From positions 1 through 32,146 of the forward strand of contig NVUL01000003.1 in the NCBI GenBank assembly GCA_002401885.1: DNA of 32,146 nt, written 5' to 3'. The translations under genes were made by a program, and so were the position numbers. The notes under the pieces were generated by a model. It was not told where the DNA came from, ran no database searches, and saw only the letters and a program-made list of their open reading frames with translations. The stretch comes from SAR86 cluster bacterium (GTDB lineage Bacteria; Pseudomonadota; Gammaproteobacteria; Pseudomonadales; Pseudohongiellaceae). This document shows positions 9,557-19,076 of the stretch, one piece after another (within the stretch, counting starts at the first letter, position 1; every line of letters starts with the position of its first letter).

Positions 9557-10879
9557 ATGCCCAATAGCAACATTACTCTTAATCGTCTGAATACATCCGA
9601 GCCTGACTTTGAGGGTCGCCTTGCTAAGTTATTGCAGCGCGAAATGATCGTATCCGACGAAGTCACTACTATCGTTAGCGATATTCTGCAGCAGGTAAGA
9701 GTGCGAGGCGATGCTGCTGTGTTGGAATATACGAGTCAATTCGACGCTTTCAAAGCAGAAACGATGGGCGACCTGTTGGTGCCTCCTGAGCTAATGCAGG
9801 AAGCTCTGGATAGCATCTCCAAGGAGCAGCGCGATGCGCTCAGCCACGCTGTCGAGAGAATTAGAACCTATCACGAGAAACAAAAACAGGAATCATGGAC
9901 CTATCAAGAGGCCGACGGATCAGTCTACGGTCAGAAGATAAGTCCACTGAAGCGAGTCGGCGTGTATGTTCCCGGCGGAAAGGCTAATTATCCCTCGTCT
10001 ATGCTTATGTTAGCGATCCCGGCTCAGGTTGCAGGAGTCAAAGAAATAGTCGCCACAGTTCCTACGGCTTATGGTGAAGAAGGAAGGCTCGTGTTTGCAG
10101 CCGCGGCACTGGCTGGCGTCACGGAGCTGTATACCATCGGTGGGGCACAGGCTATAGCGGCTCTCGCCTATGGCACAGAGACGATCAAGAAGGTGGATAA
10201 GATAGCCGGCCCGGGAAATATTTTCGTTACCGTGGCGAAGAAGTTAGTCTTCGGCGAGGTGGGTATCGATATGATAGCTGGTCCATCCGAGCTTACGATC
10301 ATCTGCGACGGCAAGACGAATCCTGATTGGATTGCGATGGATCTGTTCTCTCAAGCCGAACATGACGAACAAGCGCAATCAATATTGATTGCCAGTGATG
10401 CAGGCTTCCTAGAAGAGGTAAAGAAAAGTGTCGATAGATTACTGCCTACAATGCGCAGGCGCGCGATCATCTCTGAATCGATGAGTAGCCGCGGTATATT
10501 CATTCAGGTTAAGGATTTGCAGGAAGCGGCAGAGGTTAGCAATCTAATCGCGCCGGAGCATTTGGAGATTTCTGTAGCAGATCCCGATGCTTTATTAGAT
10601 TCAATCGACAATGCTGGAGCAATTTTCATGGGTCGTTACAGTGCGGAGGCATTGGGCGATTACTGTGCTGGCCCGAGCCACGTCTTGCCGACTTCTGGTT
10701 CTGCGAAATTCTTTTCGGCATTGGGTGTGTATGACTTTCAGAAGCGCAGCTCAATCATTAATTGCTCCGAGGCCGGCGCGCATGTCTTGGCAGGTACTGC
10801 ATCAGTCATTGCTCGAGATGAACATCTTGAGGCCCATGCTCTTTCTGCCGAGTATCGCCTGAAGCGCTCCGATAGTTAA
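9557..10879 (+). CDS. hisD: Histidinol dehydrogenase HisD
   Basis: 440 residues, near the usual 430-435. It oxidises L-histidinol to L-histidine with two NAD+, the last two steps of histidine synthesis. Recognisable segments are RVGVYVPGGKANYPSS, KIAGPGNIFVTVAKK, IDMIAGPSELTI and the zinc-binding SQAEHDEQAQS. The C-terminal GDYCAGPSHVLPTSG and EHLEAHALSAEYR complete the active site. It follows hisG in the order seen in Pseudomonas, but no hisC follows it. It ends 14 bp from the convergent end of the protease gene. Confidence 0.97.
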   Translation: MPNSNITLNRLNTSEPDFEGRLAKLLQREMIVSDEVTTIVSDILQQVRVRGDAAVLEYTSQFDAFKAETMGDLLVPPELMQEALDSISKEQRDALSHAVERIRTYHEKQKQESWTYQEADGSVYGQKISPLKRVGVYVPGGKANYPSSMLMLAIPAQVAGVKEIVATVPTAYGEEGRLVFAAAALAGVTELYTIGGAQAIAALAYGTETIKKVDKIAGPGNIFVTVAKKLVFGEVGIDMIAGPSELTIICDGKTNPDWIAMDLFSQAEHDEQAQSILIASDAGFLEEVKKSVDRLLPTMRRRAIISESMSSRGIFIQVKDLQEAAEVSNLIAPEHLEISVADPDALLDSIDNAGAIFMGRYSAEALGDYCAGPSHVLPTSGSAKFFSALGVYDFQKRSSIINCSEAGAHVLAGTASVIARDEHLEAHALSAEYRLKRSDS

Positions 10880-10893
10880 AAGCGGAAGTGACG

Positions 10894-12018
10894 TTAAGGC
10901 TCGATGATGATGGCCTGGCCAAATCCCAATGTAGTTGGTAGAACGAATTTCTGCCCGTCGCGATAGATTTGAATGTCTATCGAATCGCCGGGTTTTTTGT
11001 TGCGAACCTCCATCATGATGTTCTGACCATCTATTACCGACGTTTCCTCGACTCTGGTTATGACGTCGCCAGGTAGTATGCCTGCTCGCTCCGCTGCACC
11101 ACCCTCATCGACGCTCTCCACTAACATGCCGCGAATATCGTCTATCCCGAAGAATAGCTGACTCGACTGAGCGTTCAGTGCTTCGCCGGTAATCACACCC
11201 AGATAACCTGCGTTAGTCTCGACAGCCTGACTCGCCATCTCCTGAAATGCCGCGATGGCGTGGCTTGATGGGGTGGCGAAACCGATACCTTCGAAGTTGC
11301 CAGACTCCGAAAATATTGAGGAATTTATGCCTACGAGTTCGCCTCGGGAGTTAATGAGAGCGCCACCGGAGTTGCCTGGGTTAATAGCTGCATCGGTTTG
11401 AATAATGCCAGGAGTATTCTCTGAGTTTTCAGTTAGGGCGCTAATAATTCCCTGCGAGACAGACTGGCCAATGTTGCGTGGGTAACCGATAGCGAACACG
11501 ATATCGCCTACTTCCAGAGACGTTTCGTCGCCAATCTGGATGGGGGTCAGGTTGTCCATATTAATATGCAGGACGGCCAAGTCGCTTGCCTCATCCCAAG
11601 CTACGACCATAGCCGAAATCTTTCTGCCATCGTTGAGCGTGACCTCGGCATCGAACGCATCGAAAAGGGTGTCTACCACGTGAAGGTTGGTCAAAATGAA
11701 TCCATTCTCACTGACAACAACGCCAGACCCGAGACTTGCCCTCTCCCCGAGATACAAGTTCACGCGGTCTTCTGAGGTTCGCTCAATAGATTCGACATTG
11801 ACGTTAGTTGCGTTGATTGCAACGACTGCAGGCGCGGCTAGGGCGATTGCTTCGGAAAAAGATAGAGGGGCAGTGCTTGCTGATTCGTTTATTTCGACGG
11901 GTAGGGATTGATTGCTAATTTGTTCGATCTGCCGGTACTGCAGAATTACCAGGCCTAACAAAATGCCACAGGCTACCGGCCAGCTTAAATATTTGAGTAG
12001 ATTGCCTGTGCTGCTCAT
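10894..12018 (-). CDS. degS: DegS/AlgW-type membrane-anchored periplasmic serine protease
   Basis: 374 residues. One N-terminal membrane segment (about residues 10-27, YLSWPVACGILLGLVILQ) anchors a periplasmic trypsin-like domain with the catalytic triad H113 (LTNLHVV), D146 (SDLAVL) and S217 (GNSGGALIN). A single PDZ domain (about 265-365) carries the segments YLGVITGEAL and ERAGILPGDVITRV. One PDZ domain plus an anchor marks the DegS/AlgW type rather than soluble DegP/MucD, which have two. In the family it senses misfolded outer-membrane porins and starts cleavage of the anti-sigma factor RseA/MucA, releasing sigma-E/AlgU. Its place beyond hisD matches algW in P. aeruginosa. Confidence 0.93.
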   Translation of the reverse strand: MSSTGNLLKYLSWPVACGILLGLVILQYRQIEQISNQSLPVEINESASTAPLSFSEAIALAAPAVVAINATNVNVESIERTSEDRVNLYLGERASLGSGVVVSENGFILTNLHVVDTLFDAFDAEVTLNDGRKISAMVVAWDEASDLAVLHINMDNLTPIQIGDETSLEVGDIVFAIGYPRNIGQSVSQGIISALTENSENTPGIIQTDAAINPGNSGGALINSRGELVGINSSIFSESGNFEGIGFATPSSHAIAAFQEMASQAVETNAGYLGVITGEALNAQSSQLFFGIDDIRGMLVESVDEGGAAERAGILPGDVITRVEETSVIDGQNIMMEVRNKKPGDSIDIQIYRDGQKFVLPTTLGFGQAIIIEP

Positions 12019-12075
12019 CGCGATGCCGCCTTGAATGTTGCTGCCTTGCTCGGCTCAAAGCCGAATTTGATCGAC

Positions 12076-12090
12076 ATAACACTATGTTAT
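12076..12090. promoter_or_regulatory. 15-bp palindrome in the degS/NIF3 divergent region
   Basis: ATAACA and TGTTAT form perfect half-sites around a central CTA, between the divergent protease gene (start 12018) and the NIF3-family gene (start 12137). It overlaps AT-rich sequence that could include a -10 element. A regulator-binding site is possible. The protein that would bind it is unknown. Confidence 0.3.
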
Positions 12091-12136
12091 TATTGCTGGG
12101 CGAAACCAATATACAGCGTTGCCAAGGTGGATTCCA

Positions 12137-12898
12137 ATGCCAGTTAGCCTGAAAGAGCTTGAACTTGAATTAAAACAGGTGCTGCGGCCTGAGCAGTTCA
12201 AAGACTATTGCCCGAATGGACTGCAAGTTGAAGGACGAAAAGAAATATCAAAACTGGTAACTGGAGTAACTGCCTGTCAGGAATTAATAGACGCTGCCGT
12301 CGAAGCCGGTGCCGACGCCTTGTTGGTGCATCATGGCTATTTTTGGCGTGGCGAAGACCAATCAATATCGGGTATTAAGAAGTCGCGAATAGAGACCTTG
12401 CTAAAACATGACCTGAGTCTACTTGCCTACCATTTACCCCTGGATGTGCATCGAGAATTTGGCAACAACGTGCAACTGGCGAAGGTATTAGGAATAGAAA
12501 TTGATGGAGAACTAGGTAAGCAGAATAACCACCCTATCGGGCTCACTGGGACTATCGATCAAGGCACAGATTTCGAATCGCTGAAGGCCTTGCTCGCAGA
12601 CAAGCTTGGCCGGCAGCCTCTAGCAATAGAAGGGAATTCTAAACCGATCAGATCCATAGCTTGGTGCACCGGAGCGGCACAAAACTATATCGAGCTGGCC
12701 GTAGCCGCGGGCGTAGACGCGTATATAACTGGAGAGGTTTCCGAGCCTACGGTGCATATTGCCAGAGAGTCGGGAATTCATTTCTTCTCGGCGGGGCATC
12801 ACGCAACCGAACGCTATGGGGTTCAGGCTATAGGGCGCCATCTAGCTTCGAAGTTTGGTTTGGATCATCAGTTTATCGATATTGATAACCCAGTGTGA
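12137..12898 (+). CDS. NIF3-family dinuclear metal centre protein (YbgI-like)
   Basis: 253 residues from the ATG at 12137, which has AAGGTGG 7 bp upstream. A TTG at 12119 would only add six residues. Metal-ligand motifs of the family are clear: VHHGYFWRG, LLAYHLPLDVH near the middle, and a C-terminal FSAGHHATERYGVQAIG. YCPNGLQVEG near the N-terminus is also diagnostic. The family forms toroidal hexamers with a two-metal site. YbgI-type proteins have been linked to GTP cyclohydrolase I-like chemistry and to DNA repair, but the reaction is not settled. It sits between the algW-like protease and cysNC, as in P. aeruginosa, and converges on cysNC. Confidence 0.93.
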   Translation: MPVSLKELELELKQVLRPEQFKDYCPNGLQVEGRKEISKLVTGVTACQELIDAAVEAGADALLVHHGYFWRGEDQSISGIKKSRIETLLKHDLSLLAYHLPLDVHREFGNNVQLAKVLGIEIDGELGKQNNHPIGLTGTIDQGTDFESLKALLADKLGRQPLAIEGNSKPIRSIAWCTGAAQNYIELAVAAGVDAYITGEVSEPTVHIARESGIHFFSAGHHATERYGVQAIGRHLASKFGLDHQFIDIDNPV

Positions 12899-12920
12899 CT
12901 TTGAAGGGGTGCGCGACTTA

Positions 12921-12950
12921 GATGAAGAGATTTTAAATAATCTCTTCATC
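12921..12950. terminator. Candidate bidirectional terminator hairpin between NIF3 gene and cysNC
   Basis: A perfect 12-bp inverted repeat GATGAAGAGATT / AATCTCTTCATC around a 6-base loop (TTAAAT). It lies between two convergent genes and includes the last codons and stop of cysNC. No long T tract follows on either strand, so it may be a weak terminator or an mRNA 3'-end stabiliser. Confidence 0.42.
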
Positions 12951-14834
12951 ACGCATAATTTTCAATACCTTCTCTAAGCACTCGTCCACGGACAGCGCTG
13001 AAGTGTCTAGCTCGAGCTGTGCAGCTTCCGGTGCGCTATAGGGGAAAGATAGCCCAGGAATGTCTGTAGATTCTGTGCCTTGGGCGGCAGCATACAGTCC
13101 GCTAGGATCTCTCTGAATGCAAACTTCCATGGGCGGGTTTAAGTAAACAATGTAGCAATTGTCTTTGCCAATAACGCTGATCGCATGCTCTCTAGAATCG
13201 GTATTCGGTGCCACGAAGGAGGCGCAGCAAATAATGCCCGAATCGTTCAAAAATCTTGCTATGTGAGCGCTACGCCTTAAGTTTTCTGCGCGGCCTTCCG
13301 CATCGTGTGGCAAGTCCTTGCTGATGCCGAGCCGCATCGTCTTCCCATCCAGTACTGTACTAACACGCCCGCGATCAAAAAGTTTTCTTTCCAATCCGTG
13401 GGCGAGAGTGGACTTACCTGAGCCGGAGACACCAACAAACATGATCGTGGCAGGTTTCTGCCCATAGCGTGCCGCGAGTTCTTCCTTGGTGACAATGATG
13501 TTGCTGGATTCACTGTGTTTGCGACGTGGTTGTTGTTCGCAATCGATCATGCCGGCCCCGACAGTCACATTGCTGAGCCGATCAATAATAATAAAGCTGC
13601 CAGTTGCGCGATTGTCTTTATAGCTATCGAAGCAAACCGTCTCATCGAGACTAATTTCAGCTAGGCCGATCTCGTTTAGCTCGAGGCCTGGTGCAGGAAC
13701 TTTTTCAAGCGTATTTACATCGATGCGATTGTGCATCGTGTTCAGCCTGCCGCTTACTGTCTTGCTGCCCAACTTGAAATCGAAGACATTGCCAGGCAGC
13801 AGGGGAGTCTCCGCCATCCAAACGATGGTCGCATCGAAATTGCTGTCGCTGGCTGGAATATTCTCGGGGTGCGCAAGGATGTCACCACGGCTGACATCTA
13901 TTTCATCCTCCAGCGTTAGAGTTACGGCCATTTCCGCGTGAGCAAGTTCCAATTCTTCATCATAGGTCACAATCGATTTGATGCGGCTCGTCTTGTTCGA
14001 TGGCAGTACAATTACTTCGTCGCCTTTGCGGATTACGCCGGAGGCGACGGTGCCACAAAAACCTCTGAAGTTTAAATTAGGTCGGTTGACGTATTGCACA
14101 GGGAAACGGAAATCGGAATAGTTCTTCTCGCCGGCAATCTCGACATTCTCCAGAAGCTGCATCAAGGTATCGCCGTCATACCACGGCATCTGCTCGCTTG
14201 GATTTACTACGTTGTCGCCGGTCAGCGCCGACATTGGAATGAAATGAAAGTTTGTGGAATCAAGATTCTCGCTGAACTTTACATAGTCGGCTTTTATCTT
14301 ATCGAAAACACTCATGCTGAAGTCCACCAGGTCCATCTTGTTGATGGCTACGATGATGTGTTTGATGCCGAGGAGCGAGGCGATGAAACTGTGTCGGCGG
14401 GTTTGAACCTGAACTCCGTGACGGGCGTCGATCAAGATTATGGCGAGATCGCAAGTTGATGCGCCGGTCGCCATATTTCTGGTGTACTGCTCGTGACCGG
14501 GAGTGTCGGCGATGATGAATTTTCTCTTCGCCGTAGAGAAATACCGGTAGGCTACATCGATGGTTATGCCTTGCTCGCGTTCCGCCTGCAAACCATCTAC
14601 GAGCAGTGCGAGGTCTATCTTTCCTCCAGTGGTGCCGGACTTGACGCTATCTGCTTCAATCGCTGCGAGCTGGTCTTCATAGATCATCTTCGAATCGTGA
14701 AGCAGGCGACCAATCAGCGTGCTCTTGCCGTCATCCACGCTGCCACAGGTTAGCAGGCGCAATAGCTCCTTACGCTCGTGCTGGGCCAGATACGCGCTAA
14801 TATCGGTGCTAATTAATTCGGATTTGTGTGACAT
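12933..14834 (-). CDS. cysNC: Bifunctional sulfate adenylyltransferase subunit 1 / adenylylsulfate kinase CysNC
   Basis: 633 residues with two enzymes fused. Residues 1 to about 440 are CysN, a GTPase related to elongation factors, with G1 [16 protein letters not shown]3 [17 protein letters not shown] and G4 NKMDLVDF. With CysD it forms adenosine 5'-phosphosulfate (APS) from sulfate and ATP, driven by GTP hydrolysis. Residues from about 455 form APS kinase (CysC), with P-loop [22 protein letters not shown] and [10 protein letters not shown], which makes PAPS. This fusion is known in Pseudomonas. cysD lies 85 bp upstream on the same strand. The product feeds cysteine synthesis. Confidence 0.97.
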   Translation of the reverse strand: MSHKSELISTDISAYLAQHERKELLRLLTCGSVDDGKSTLIGRLLHDSKMIYEDQLAAIEADSVKSGTTGGKIDLALLVDGLQAEREQGITIDVAYRYFSTAKRKFIIADTPGHEQYTRNMATGASTCDLAIILIDARHGVQVQTRRHSFIASLLGIKHIIVAINKMDLVDFSMSVFDKIKADYVKFSENLDSTNFHFIPMSALTGDNVVNPSEQMPWYDGDTLMQLLENVEIAGEKNYSDFRFPVQYVNRPNLNFRGFCGTVASGVIRKGDEVIVLPSNKTSRIKSIVTYDEELELAHAEMAVTLTLEDEIDVSRGDILAHPENIPASDSNFDATIVWMAETPLLPGNVFDFKLGSKTVSGRLNTMHNRIDVNTLEKVPAPGLELNEIGLAEISLDETVCFDSYKDNRATGSFIIIDRLSNVTVGAGMIDCEQQPRRKHSESSNIIVTKEELAARYGQKPATIMFVGVSGSGKSTLAHGLERKLFDRGRVSTVLDGKTMRLGISKDLPHDAEGRAENLRRSAHIARFLNDSGIICCASFVAPNTDSREHAISVIGKDNCYIVYLNPPMEVCIQRDPSGLYAAAQGTESTDIPGLSFPYSAPEAAQLELDTSALSVDECLEKVLKIMRDEEII

Positions 14835-14919
14835 GTTTGTCTAAGTCTCGTTCGGCTGTGTTTGCTGATTCGTGCCTTGGTTTTAACTACAAGGTCTTAA
14901 CTCGGTTAGATGCTGCTGG

Positions 14920-15828
14920 CTAGAAATAGCCTCGCCGTTTCTTATCTTCCATGGAGCCGCTTTTGTCTGAGTCGATAAGGCGCCCCTGTCTTTCGGAGGT
15001 CGTGGCCAATAACATTTCCTGAATTATCTCAGGTAGAGTTGTCGCTGTGGAGTCGACGGCGCCCGAGAGTGGGTAGCAGCCGAGCGTGCGAAATCGCACG
15101 GTCTTAATTTCTATCTTCTGGCCTTCTTTGATCGGCATTCGATCGTCATCAACCAGAATGTCTACGCCATCGATATTGACAACGGGCCGTGGCTTGGCGA
15201 AGTACAGAGGTACGATATCGATATCGTTCAAATAGATGTACTGCCAGATGTCTAACTCGGTCCAGTTGGAAAGTGGAAAGACGCGAATGCTCTCGCCTTT
15301 ATTAATCTTTCCATTGTAGATGTTCCAGAGCTCCGGTCTTTGATTCTTCGGGTCCCAAACATGATTCTTGTCGCGAAAGGAGAAGACTCTCTCTTTGGCG
15401 CGAGATTTTTCCTCGTCGCGCCTCGCGCCCCCAAAGGCGGCATCGAATTTGTGTTTGTTCAATGCCTGCTTTAGAGCTTGCGTCTTCATGATATCGGTGT
15501 GTTTCTCACTGCCATGAGTGAACGGGCCTATGCCTGCATCCACACCTTCCTGATTGGTATGCACAATAATGTCTAAACCGAGCTTCTCAATCTGTTGGTC
15601 GCGAAAGGCAATCATTTCCTTAAATTTCCATGTCGTGTCGACATGCATTAACGGGAAGGGGAGCTTGCCGGGATAGAACGCCTTTAGTGCCAGATGCAAC
15701 ATAACGGCGGAATCTTTTCCTACGGAGTACAGCATCACCGGCTTATCGAATTCGGCAGCAACCTCGCGCATGATGTGAATGCTCTCGGCTTCGAGTTGTT
15801 TGAGGTGGGTAAGATTGTATTCAGACAT
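14920..15828 (-). CDS. cysD: Sulfate adenylyltransferase subunit 2 CysD
   Basis: 302 residues, the usual length. This is the catalytic ATP-sulfurylase subunit of the PP-loop (PAPS reductase-like) family, with the pyrophosphate loop [18 protein letters not shown] and the downstream [18 protein letters not shown]. It also has the [18 protein letters not shown] stretch, and the C-terminal [15 protein letters not shown] and the KRRGYF end are standard. With CysN it adenylates sulfate. zapG lies 84 bp upstream on the same strand and cysNC follows, so a zapG-cysD-cysNC transcript is possible. Confidence 0.97.
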   Translation of the reverse strand: MSEYNLTHLKQLEAESIHIMREVAAEFDKPVMLYSVGKDSAVMLHLALKAFYPGKLPFPLMHVDTTWKFKEMIAFRDQQIEKLGLDIIVHTNQEGVDAGIGPFTHGSEKHTDIMKTQALKQALNKHKFDAAFGGARRDEEKSRAKERVFSFRDKNHVWDPKNQRPELWNIYNGKINKGESIRVFPLSNWTELDIWQYIYLNDIDIVPLYFAKPRPVVNIDGVDILVDDDRMPIKEGQKIEIKTVRFRTLGCYPLSGAVDSTATTLPEIIQEMLLATTSERQGRLIDSDKSGSMEDKKRRGYF

Positions 15829-15912
15829 AATTTGTTAATTCATTGTGTGCGGAGACTAGTGCTTCGTATCGATAGCCTCGATGGTCAAAGTGGATTGGAT
15901 GGGACTTTCGGG

Positions 15913-16380
15913 TTAGTGCTTAGGCGTGTTCGGAGCTTCTTCTTCGTTATGTGAGATTGACTTATTTATGCCAAACTCTTCGGAGAGCGCACCTTTTTGG
16001 CTGGGGTCCTGCTTTGCTGCATAGTCTTTCGGAGGATTCAGTCCGCCAGTAGTCTCAGAGTCCTCATTGCTATCGAACACGGCGTCGGAACCTGCTGGAA
16101 GTAATTTGCTAGCTACTTCGTTGCTACACAGATCCTGGGCACCGCTCGCGAGGTGTTGATAAACTTCGCGATAGCTTTCGGTCATGTGTTGAACGAGATC
16201 TGCTGTCATACTGAAATGATCGCTCACGTTGTCCCGGTAGGTTAGGTGGTTGTCCTTGATGTCGCGAATTTGATTCTCTAACTCTTGAACGCGCGATGCG
16301 CTGCTATTCAAGCGACTGGAGAAAATCACTCCAATTACAACCCCTACGACTAGACACGCTATTGCAGTTAACCAAATCAT
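15913..16380 (-). CDS. zapG: ZapG/YhcB family inner-membrane protein (DUF1043)
   Basis: 155 residues. An N-terminal membrane helix (residues 2-22, IWLTAIACLVVGVVIGVIFSS) is followed by a predicted coiled coil (about 27-75, RVQELENQIRDIKDNHLTYR...). The family core HFSMTADLVQHMTESYREVYQHLASGAQDLC is present. The C-terminal third is polar and low complexity, as in relatives. In E. coli YhcB links cell envelope growth and division. It is divergent from zapE, its usual chromosomal neighbour. Start and length fit the family. Confidence 0.9.
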   Translation of the reverse strand: MIWLTAIACLVVGVVIGVIFSSRLNSSASRVQELENQIRDIKDNHLTYRDNVSDHFSMTADLVQHMTESYREVYQHLASGAQDLCSNEVASKLLPAGSDAVFDSNEDSETTGGLNPPKDYAAKQDPSQKGALSEEFGINKSISHNEEEAPNTPKH

Positions 16381-16671
16381 TTAACTAATCGCCTCTTGAA
16401 AATTTCTCGATGATTGCTTCTGGGTCAGATGTTTTGCCTCTTGCCCAGTTGTGGCTGGAGACGCGCTCGTCGAGTATACCTCAGTTCATGTGGTTTTTTT
16501 AGCAAACTTATTACCGGCAAAGAGCAAAGAGAGACGTTGTCGAGCCTGATGATCATGGTCAGGTAGATGCAGGCAGTTGAATAGAGGTTGCCATTCTTAA
16601 GCAGAGTCTGGAAACTGAGCGCTTTTTTACAGGCAAAGGATAGGCGGCGGATCTTCGTCAGATTGAAAACC

Positions 16672-17781
16672 ATGGGCCCATTGCAGCGATATCAACTCGA
16701 CCTAGAGACCAATGCCATAACCGCAGATGATGCACAGCGTGCTTTAGTAGGTCATCTGCAGAATTTATATGAGCGGATCAGTCAGACTGAGCCGAACGGT
16801 TCAGGGCCATTAGGTTGGTTGAGGCGACGGTGGTTCGCGAGTGAGCAGGCCACCGGCCCGATTAAAGGGCTCTATATCTGGGGCGGAGTGGGGCGCGGCA
16901 AGACCTATCTGATGGATGTGTTTTTTGAGAGCCTGCCGGGTGAGTCGAAAATGCGCACACATTTTCACCGTTTCATGCAGAGGGTCCATCGCGACCTAGC
17001 GTCACTGCAGGGACAAAAGAATCCGCTGGAGCACGTAGCCGACCAGATAGCGGCAGAGTCTCGCGTATTATGCTTTGACGAATTTTTCGTGCGTGATATT
17101 GGCGACGCTATGATACTAACCGGATTGCTGGAGGCCCTCTTCAAGCGGCAGGTGATTCTAATTGCGACCTCAAATATTGAGCCCGGTCGCTTATATGAGG
17201 ATGGCTTACAGAGGCAGCGATTCCTGCCAGCAATTGCGCTCATCAAGGAACGCACGCAAACCGTTGAGATTCAAAGTGGGGTCGACTATCGATTGCGAAG
17301 TCTCACTCAGGCTACGCTCTACCACTGCCCAATAACCACAGATACTGAAGCCAAGTTGATGGCGTGTTTCTACGAACTCGCGCCAGAGACCTCCCATGTC
17401 CACAAAGATGTGGAAATTGAGATTCTGGAGCGCCGAATTGGCGCGCGATATTGCTGTGAAGATGTTGTGTGGTTTACCTTTGAACAGATCTGTGAGGGTG
17501 CGCGTAGTGCGTTCGACTATGTGGAACTCGCGAAGATCTATCATGCGGTAATACTATCTGGCGTCCCTCAGATGCAAGAAAACGCGAGTGATAGCGCGCG
17601 GCGCTTTATCAGCCTAGTTGATGAACTCTACGACAGAAGGGTAAAGCTCGTTATTGCAGCCGAGGTGCCCATCACAGAGCTGTATATCGGTGAGAAGCTT
17701 GAATTCGAGTTCGAGCGCACGAAGTCTAGGCTGATTGAGATGCAGTCGGAAGCGTATCTTGGAGATCAGCACTTGGCCTAG
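16672..17781 (+). CDS. zapE: Cell division protein ZapE (AFG1-like ATPase)
   Basis: 369 residues from the ATG at 16672 (MGPLQRYQLDL). An upstream in-frame ATG at 16588 would add 28 residues without family similarity. It has a P-loop GLYIWGGVGRGKTYLMD, Walker B LCFDEFFVRDIGDAM, sensor-1-like LIATSNI and LQRQRFLPAI. The C-terminal ARRFISLVDELYDRRVKL and EFERTKSRLIEMQSEAYL are typical. In E. coli ZapE acts at the Z ring during late constriction and the family resembles mitochondrial AFG1. The 291-bp divergent gap to zapG contains an imperfect dyad CCTGA-N9-TCAGG at 16545-16563 but no convincing promoter. Confidence 0.95.
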   Translation: MGPLQRYQLDLETNAITADDAQRALVGHLQNLYERISQTEPNGSGPLGWLRRRWFASEQATGPIKGLYIWGGVGRGKTYLMDVFFESLPGESKMRTHFHRFMQRVHRDLASLQGQKNPLEHVADQIAAESRVLCFDEFFVRDIGDAMILTGLLEALFKRQVILIATSNIEPGRLYEDGLQRQRFLPAIALIKERTQTVEIQSGVDYRLRSLTQATLYHCPITTDTEAKLMACFYELAPETSHVHKDVEIEILERRIGARYCCEDVVWFTFEQICEGARSAFDYVELAKIYHAVILSGVPQMQENASDSARRFISLVDELYDRRVKLVIAAEVPITELYIGEKLEFEFERTKSRLIEMQSEAYLGDQHLA

Positions 17782-17904
17782 GCATTAGTGTATCGCGACT
17801 CATAAAATCGTGATCCTGCCCGCGTCTTGGAGAGCGCCTAGTTTTGGTCGTTAGGCAACTATTCCGCAGCCCACGAAAAATCTACATTCTGGGCCTAAAT
17901 TCGC

Positions 17905-17941
17905 TTGAATATTGGACATCGCTCCGGTAGTATTCGCGCTC
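17905..17941 (+). promoter_or_regulatory. Candidate promoter of the rplM-rpsI operon
   Basis: TTGAAT (17905-17910) and TAGTAT (17928-17933) are separated by exactly 17 bp. A GC-rich discriminator follows (TCGCGCTCC), typical of promoters for ribosomal genes under stringent control. The predicted start is near 17940, giving a short leader of about 29 nt before rplM. Confidence 0.55.
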
Positions 17942-17968
17942 CTTAAAGCAAAGCCCAATGACAGAATA

Positions 17969-18397
17969 ATGAAGACTTACAGCGCAAAACCTCATGAAGT
18001 AGACCAGAAATGGCTACTTGTAGATGCCGAAGGCCAGACTCTAGGCCGCATGGCTACTGAAATAGCGACTCGCCTTCGCGGAAAGCATAAGCCCGAATAC
18101 ACGGCTCACGTGGATACAGGCGATTTTGTCGTTGTTATCAATGCTGACAAAGTCAGAGTAACTGGCAATAAGGCCAAAGGTAAGATCTATTACTCTCACT
18201 CTGGCTTCCCGGGCGCATTGAAATCAATGCCTTTTGAGAAGTTGCTAGATAAAGCGCCAGAGCGTGTCGTTCAATTGGCTGTTAAGGGCATGCTCCCTAG
18301 AAGTCCTCTGGGTCGAGCGATGTTTAAGAAACTCAAAGTCTACGCTGGTACTGAACACCCACACGGTGCGCAGCAACCACAGACACTTCAACTTTAA
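17969..18397 (+). CDS. rplM: 50S ribosomal protein L13
   Basis: 142 residues, identical in length to E. coli L13. The ATG at 17969 gives [20 protein letters not shown], the conserved N-terminus. An in-frame extension upstream to 17912 overlaps the promoter and is rejected. [21 protein letters not shown] and the C-terminal [11 protein letters not shown] are diagnostic. L13 binds 23S rRNA early in large-subunit assembly. rpsI follows after 17 bp, the universal rplM-rpsI pair. In E. coli L13 represses its own operon through the leader, but the leader here is short and I see no clear equivalent. Confidence 0.99.
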   Translation: MKTYSAKPHEVDQKWLLVDAEGQTLGRMATEIATRLRGKHKPEYTAHVDTGDFVVVINADKVRVTGNKAKGKIYYSHSGFPGALKSMPFEKLLDKAPERVVQLAVKGMLPRSPLGRAMFKKLKVYAGTEHPHGAQQPQTLQL

Positions 18398-18414
18398 AGA
18401 GGTTCGCCTAATTC

Positions 18415-18807
18415 ATGTCTAGCACTCAATATTACGGTACTGGCCGACGCAAGACCTCAACAGCGAGAGTCTTCCTAACTAGCGGCAGCGGTGCGATTAC
18501 AATAAATAGTCGTACTCTAGACGGTTACTTCGGCCGTGAAGTAGCGCGTATGATCGTCAAGCAGCCACTTGAATTAGTGGAAATGGTTGAGAAATTCGAT
18601 ATCAAGATCACGGTACGTGGCGGCGGTAGCTTCGGTCAGGCCGGCGCTATCCGACACGGAATCACCCGCGCACTGATGCAATATGACGAAGAGCTGAAGC
18701 CTACACTGCGTAAGGCAGGCTTCGTAACACGTGATGCGCGTGAAGTTGAACGAAAGAAGGTTGGTCTACGCAAGGCGAGAAAGAAGCCGCAGTTTTCAAA
18801 GCGTTAA
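18415..18807 (+). CDS. rpsI: 30S ribosomal protein S9
   Basis: 130 residues, the standard length. It starts [21 protein letters not shown] and contains the conserved [21 protein letters not shown]. It ends in the basic tail KKPQFSKR, which reaches the P-site tRNA in the small subunit. AAAGAGG lies upstream as a ribosome-binding site. It follows rplM by 17 bp and is closed by a strong intrinsic terminator 14 bp after its stop codon. Confidence 0.99.
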   Translation: MSSTQYYGTGRRKTSTARVFLTSGSGAITINSRTLDGYFGREVARMIVKQPLELVEMVEKFDIKITVRGGGSFGQAGAIRHGITRALMQYDEELKPTLRKAGFVTRDAREVERKKVGLRKARKKPQFSKR

Positions 18808-18820
18808 GATCGCAGGATCC

Positions 18821-18860
18821 AAAAAACGCCGATTTCGAGTTCGAAATCGGCGTTTTTTTT
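18821..18860 (+). terminator. Intrinsic terminator of rplM-rpsI
   Basis: A near-perfect hairpin: AACGCCGATTTCGA pairs with TCGAAATCGGCGTT around a very short loop. An A tract precedes it and eight T residues follow. This is the clearest rho-independent terminator in the window. The A tract means it may also work on the opposite strand. Confidence 0.93.
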
Positions 18861-18928
18861 GGCCGGCGAAAATATTTTTTTCCTGCTAATTTTCAACAGC
18901 ATAGAATAGGTTTAGACGGTATCCCCAC

Positions 18929-18957
18929 TTGCTAAAAAGTGCAAAATTGACTAATAT
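18929..18957 (+). promoter_or_regulatory. Candidate promoter of the petA-petBC operon
   Basis: TTGCTA (18929-18934) and TAATAT (18952-18957) are 17 bp apart, just downstream of the rpsI terminator. The predicted start is near 18964, giving a leader of about 110 nt before petA. A perfect 12-bp palindrome (CCGCCATGGCGG, 18975-18986) lies just inside that leader. Confidence 0.5.
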
Positions 18958-19076
18958 TCACGCGCTTTGCCGACCCGCCATGGCGGCATAGCTCAAACTC
19001 GCGATCAATGACTCGCGTATCCCTCAACTGCAGGGATATTTCACTTTATAAGAATGTTCTCAAGGAGAAATTTGCG

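Noticed and set aside
16425-16673. An 82-codon open frame on the minus strand in the zapG/zapE divergent gap.
   Set aside because: No recognisable domain or ribosome-binding site, and it would block the divergent promoter region. It is probably noncoding.
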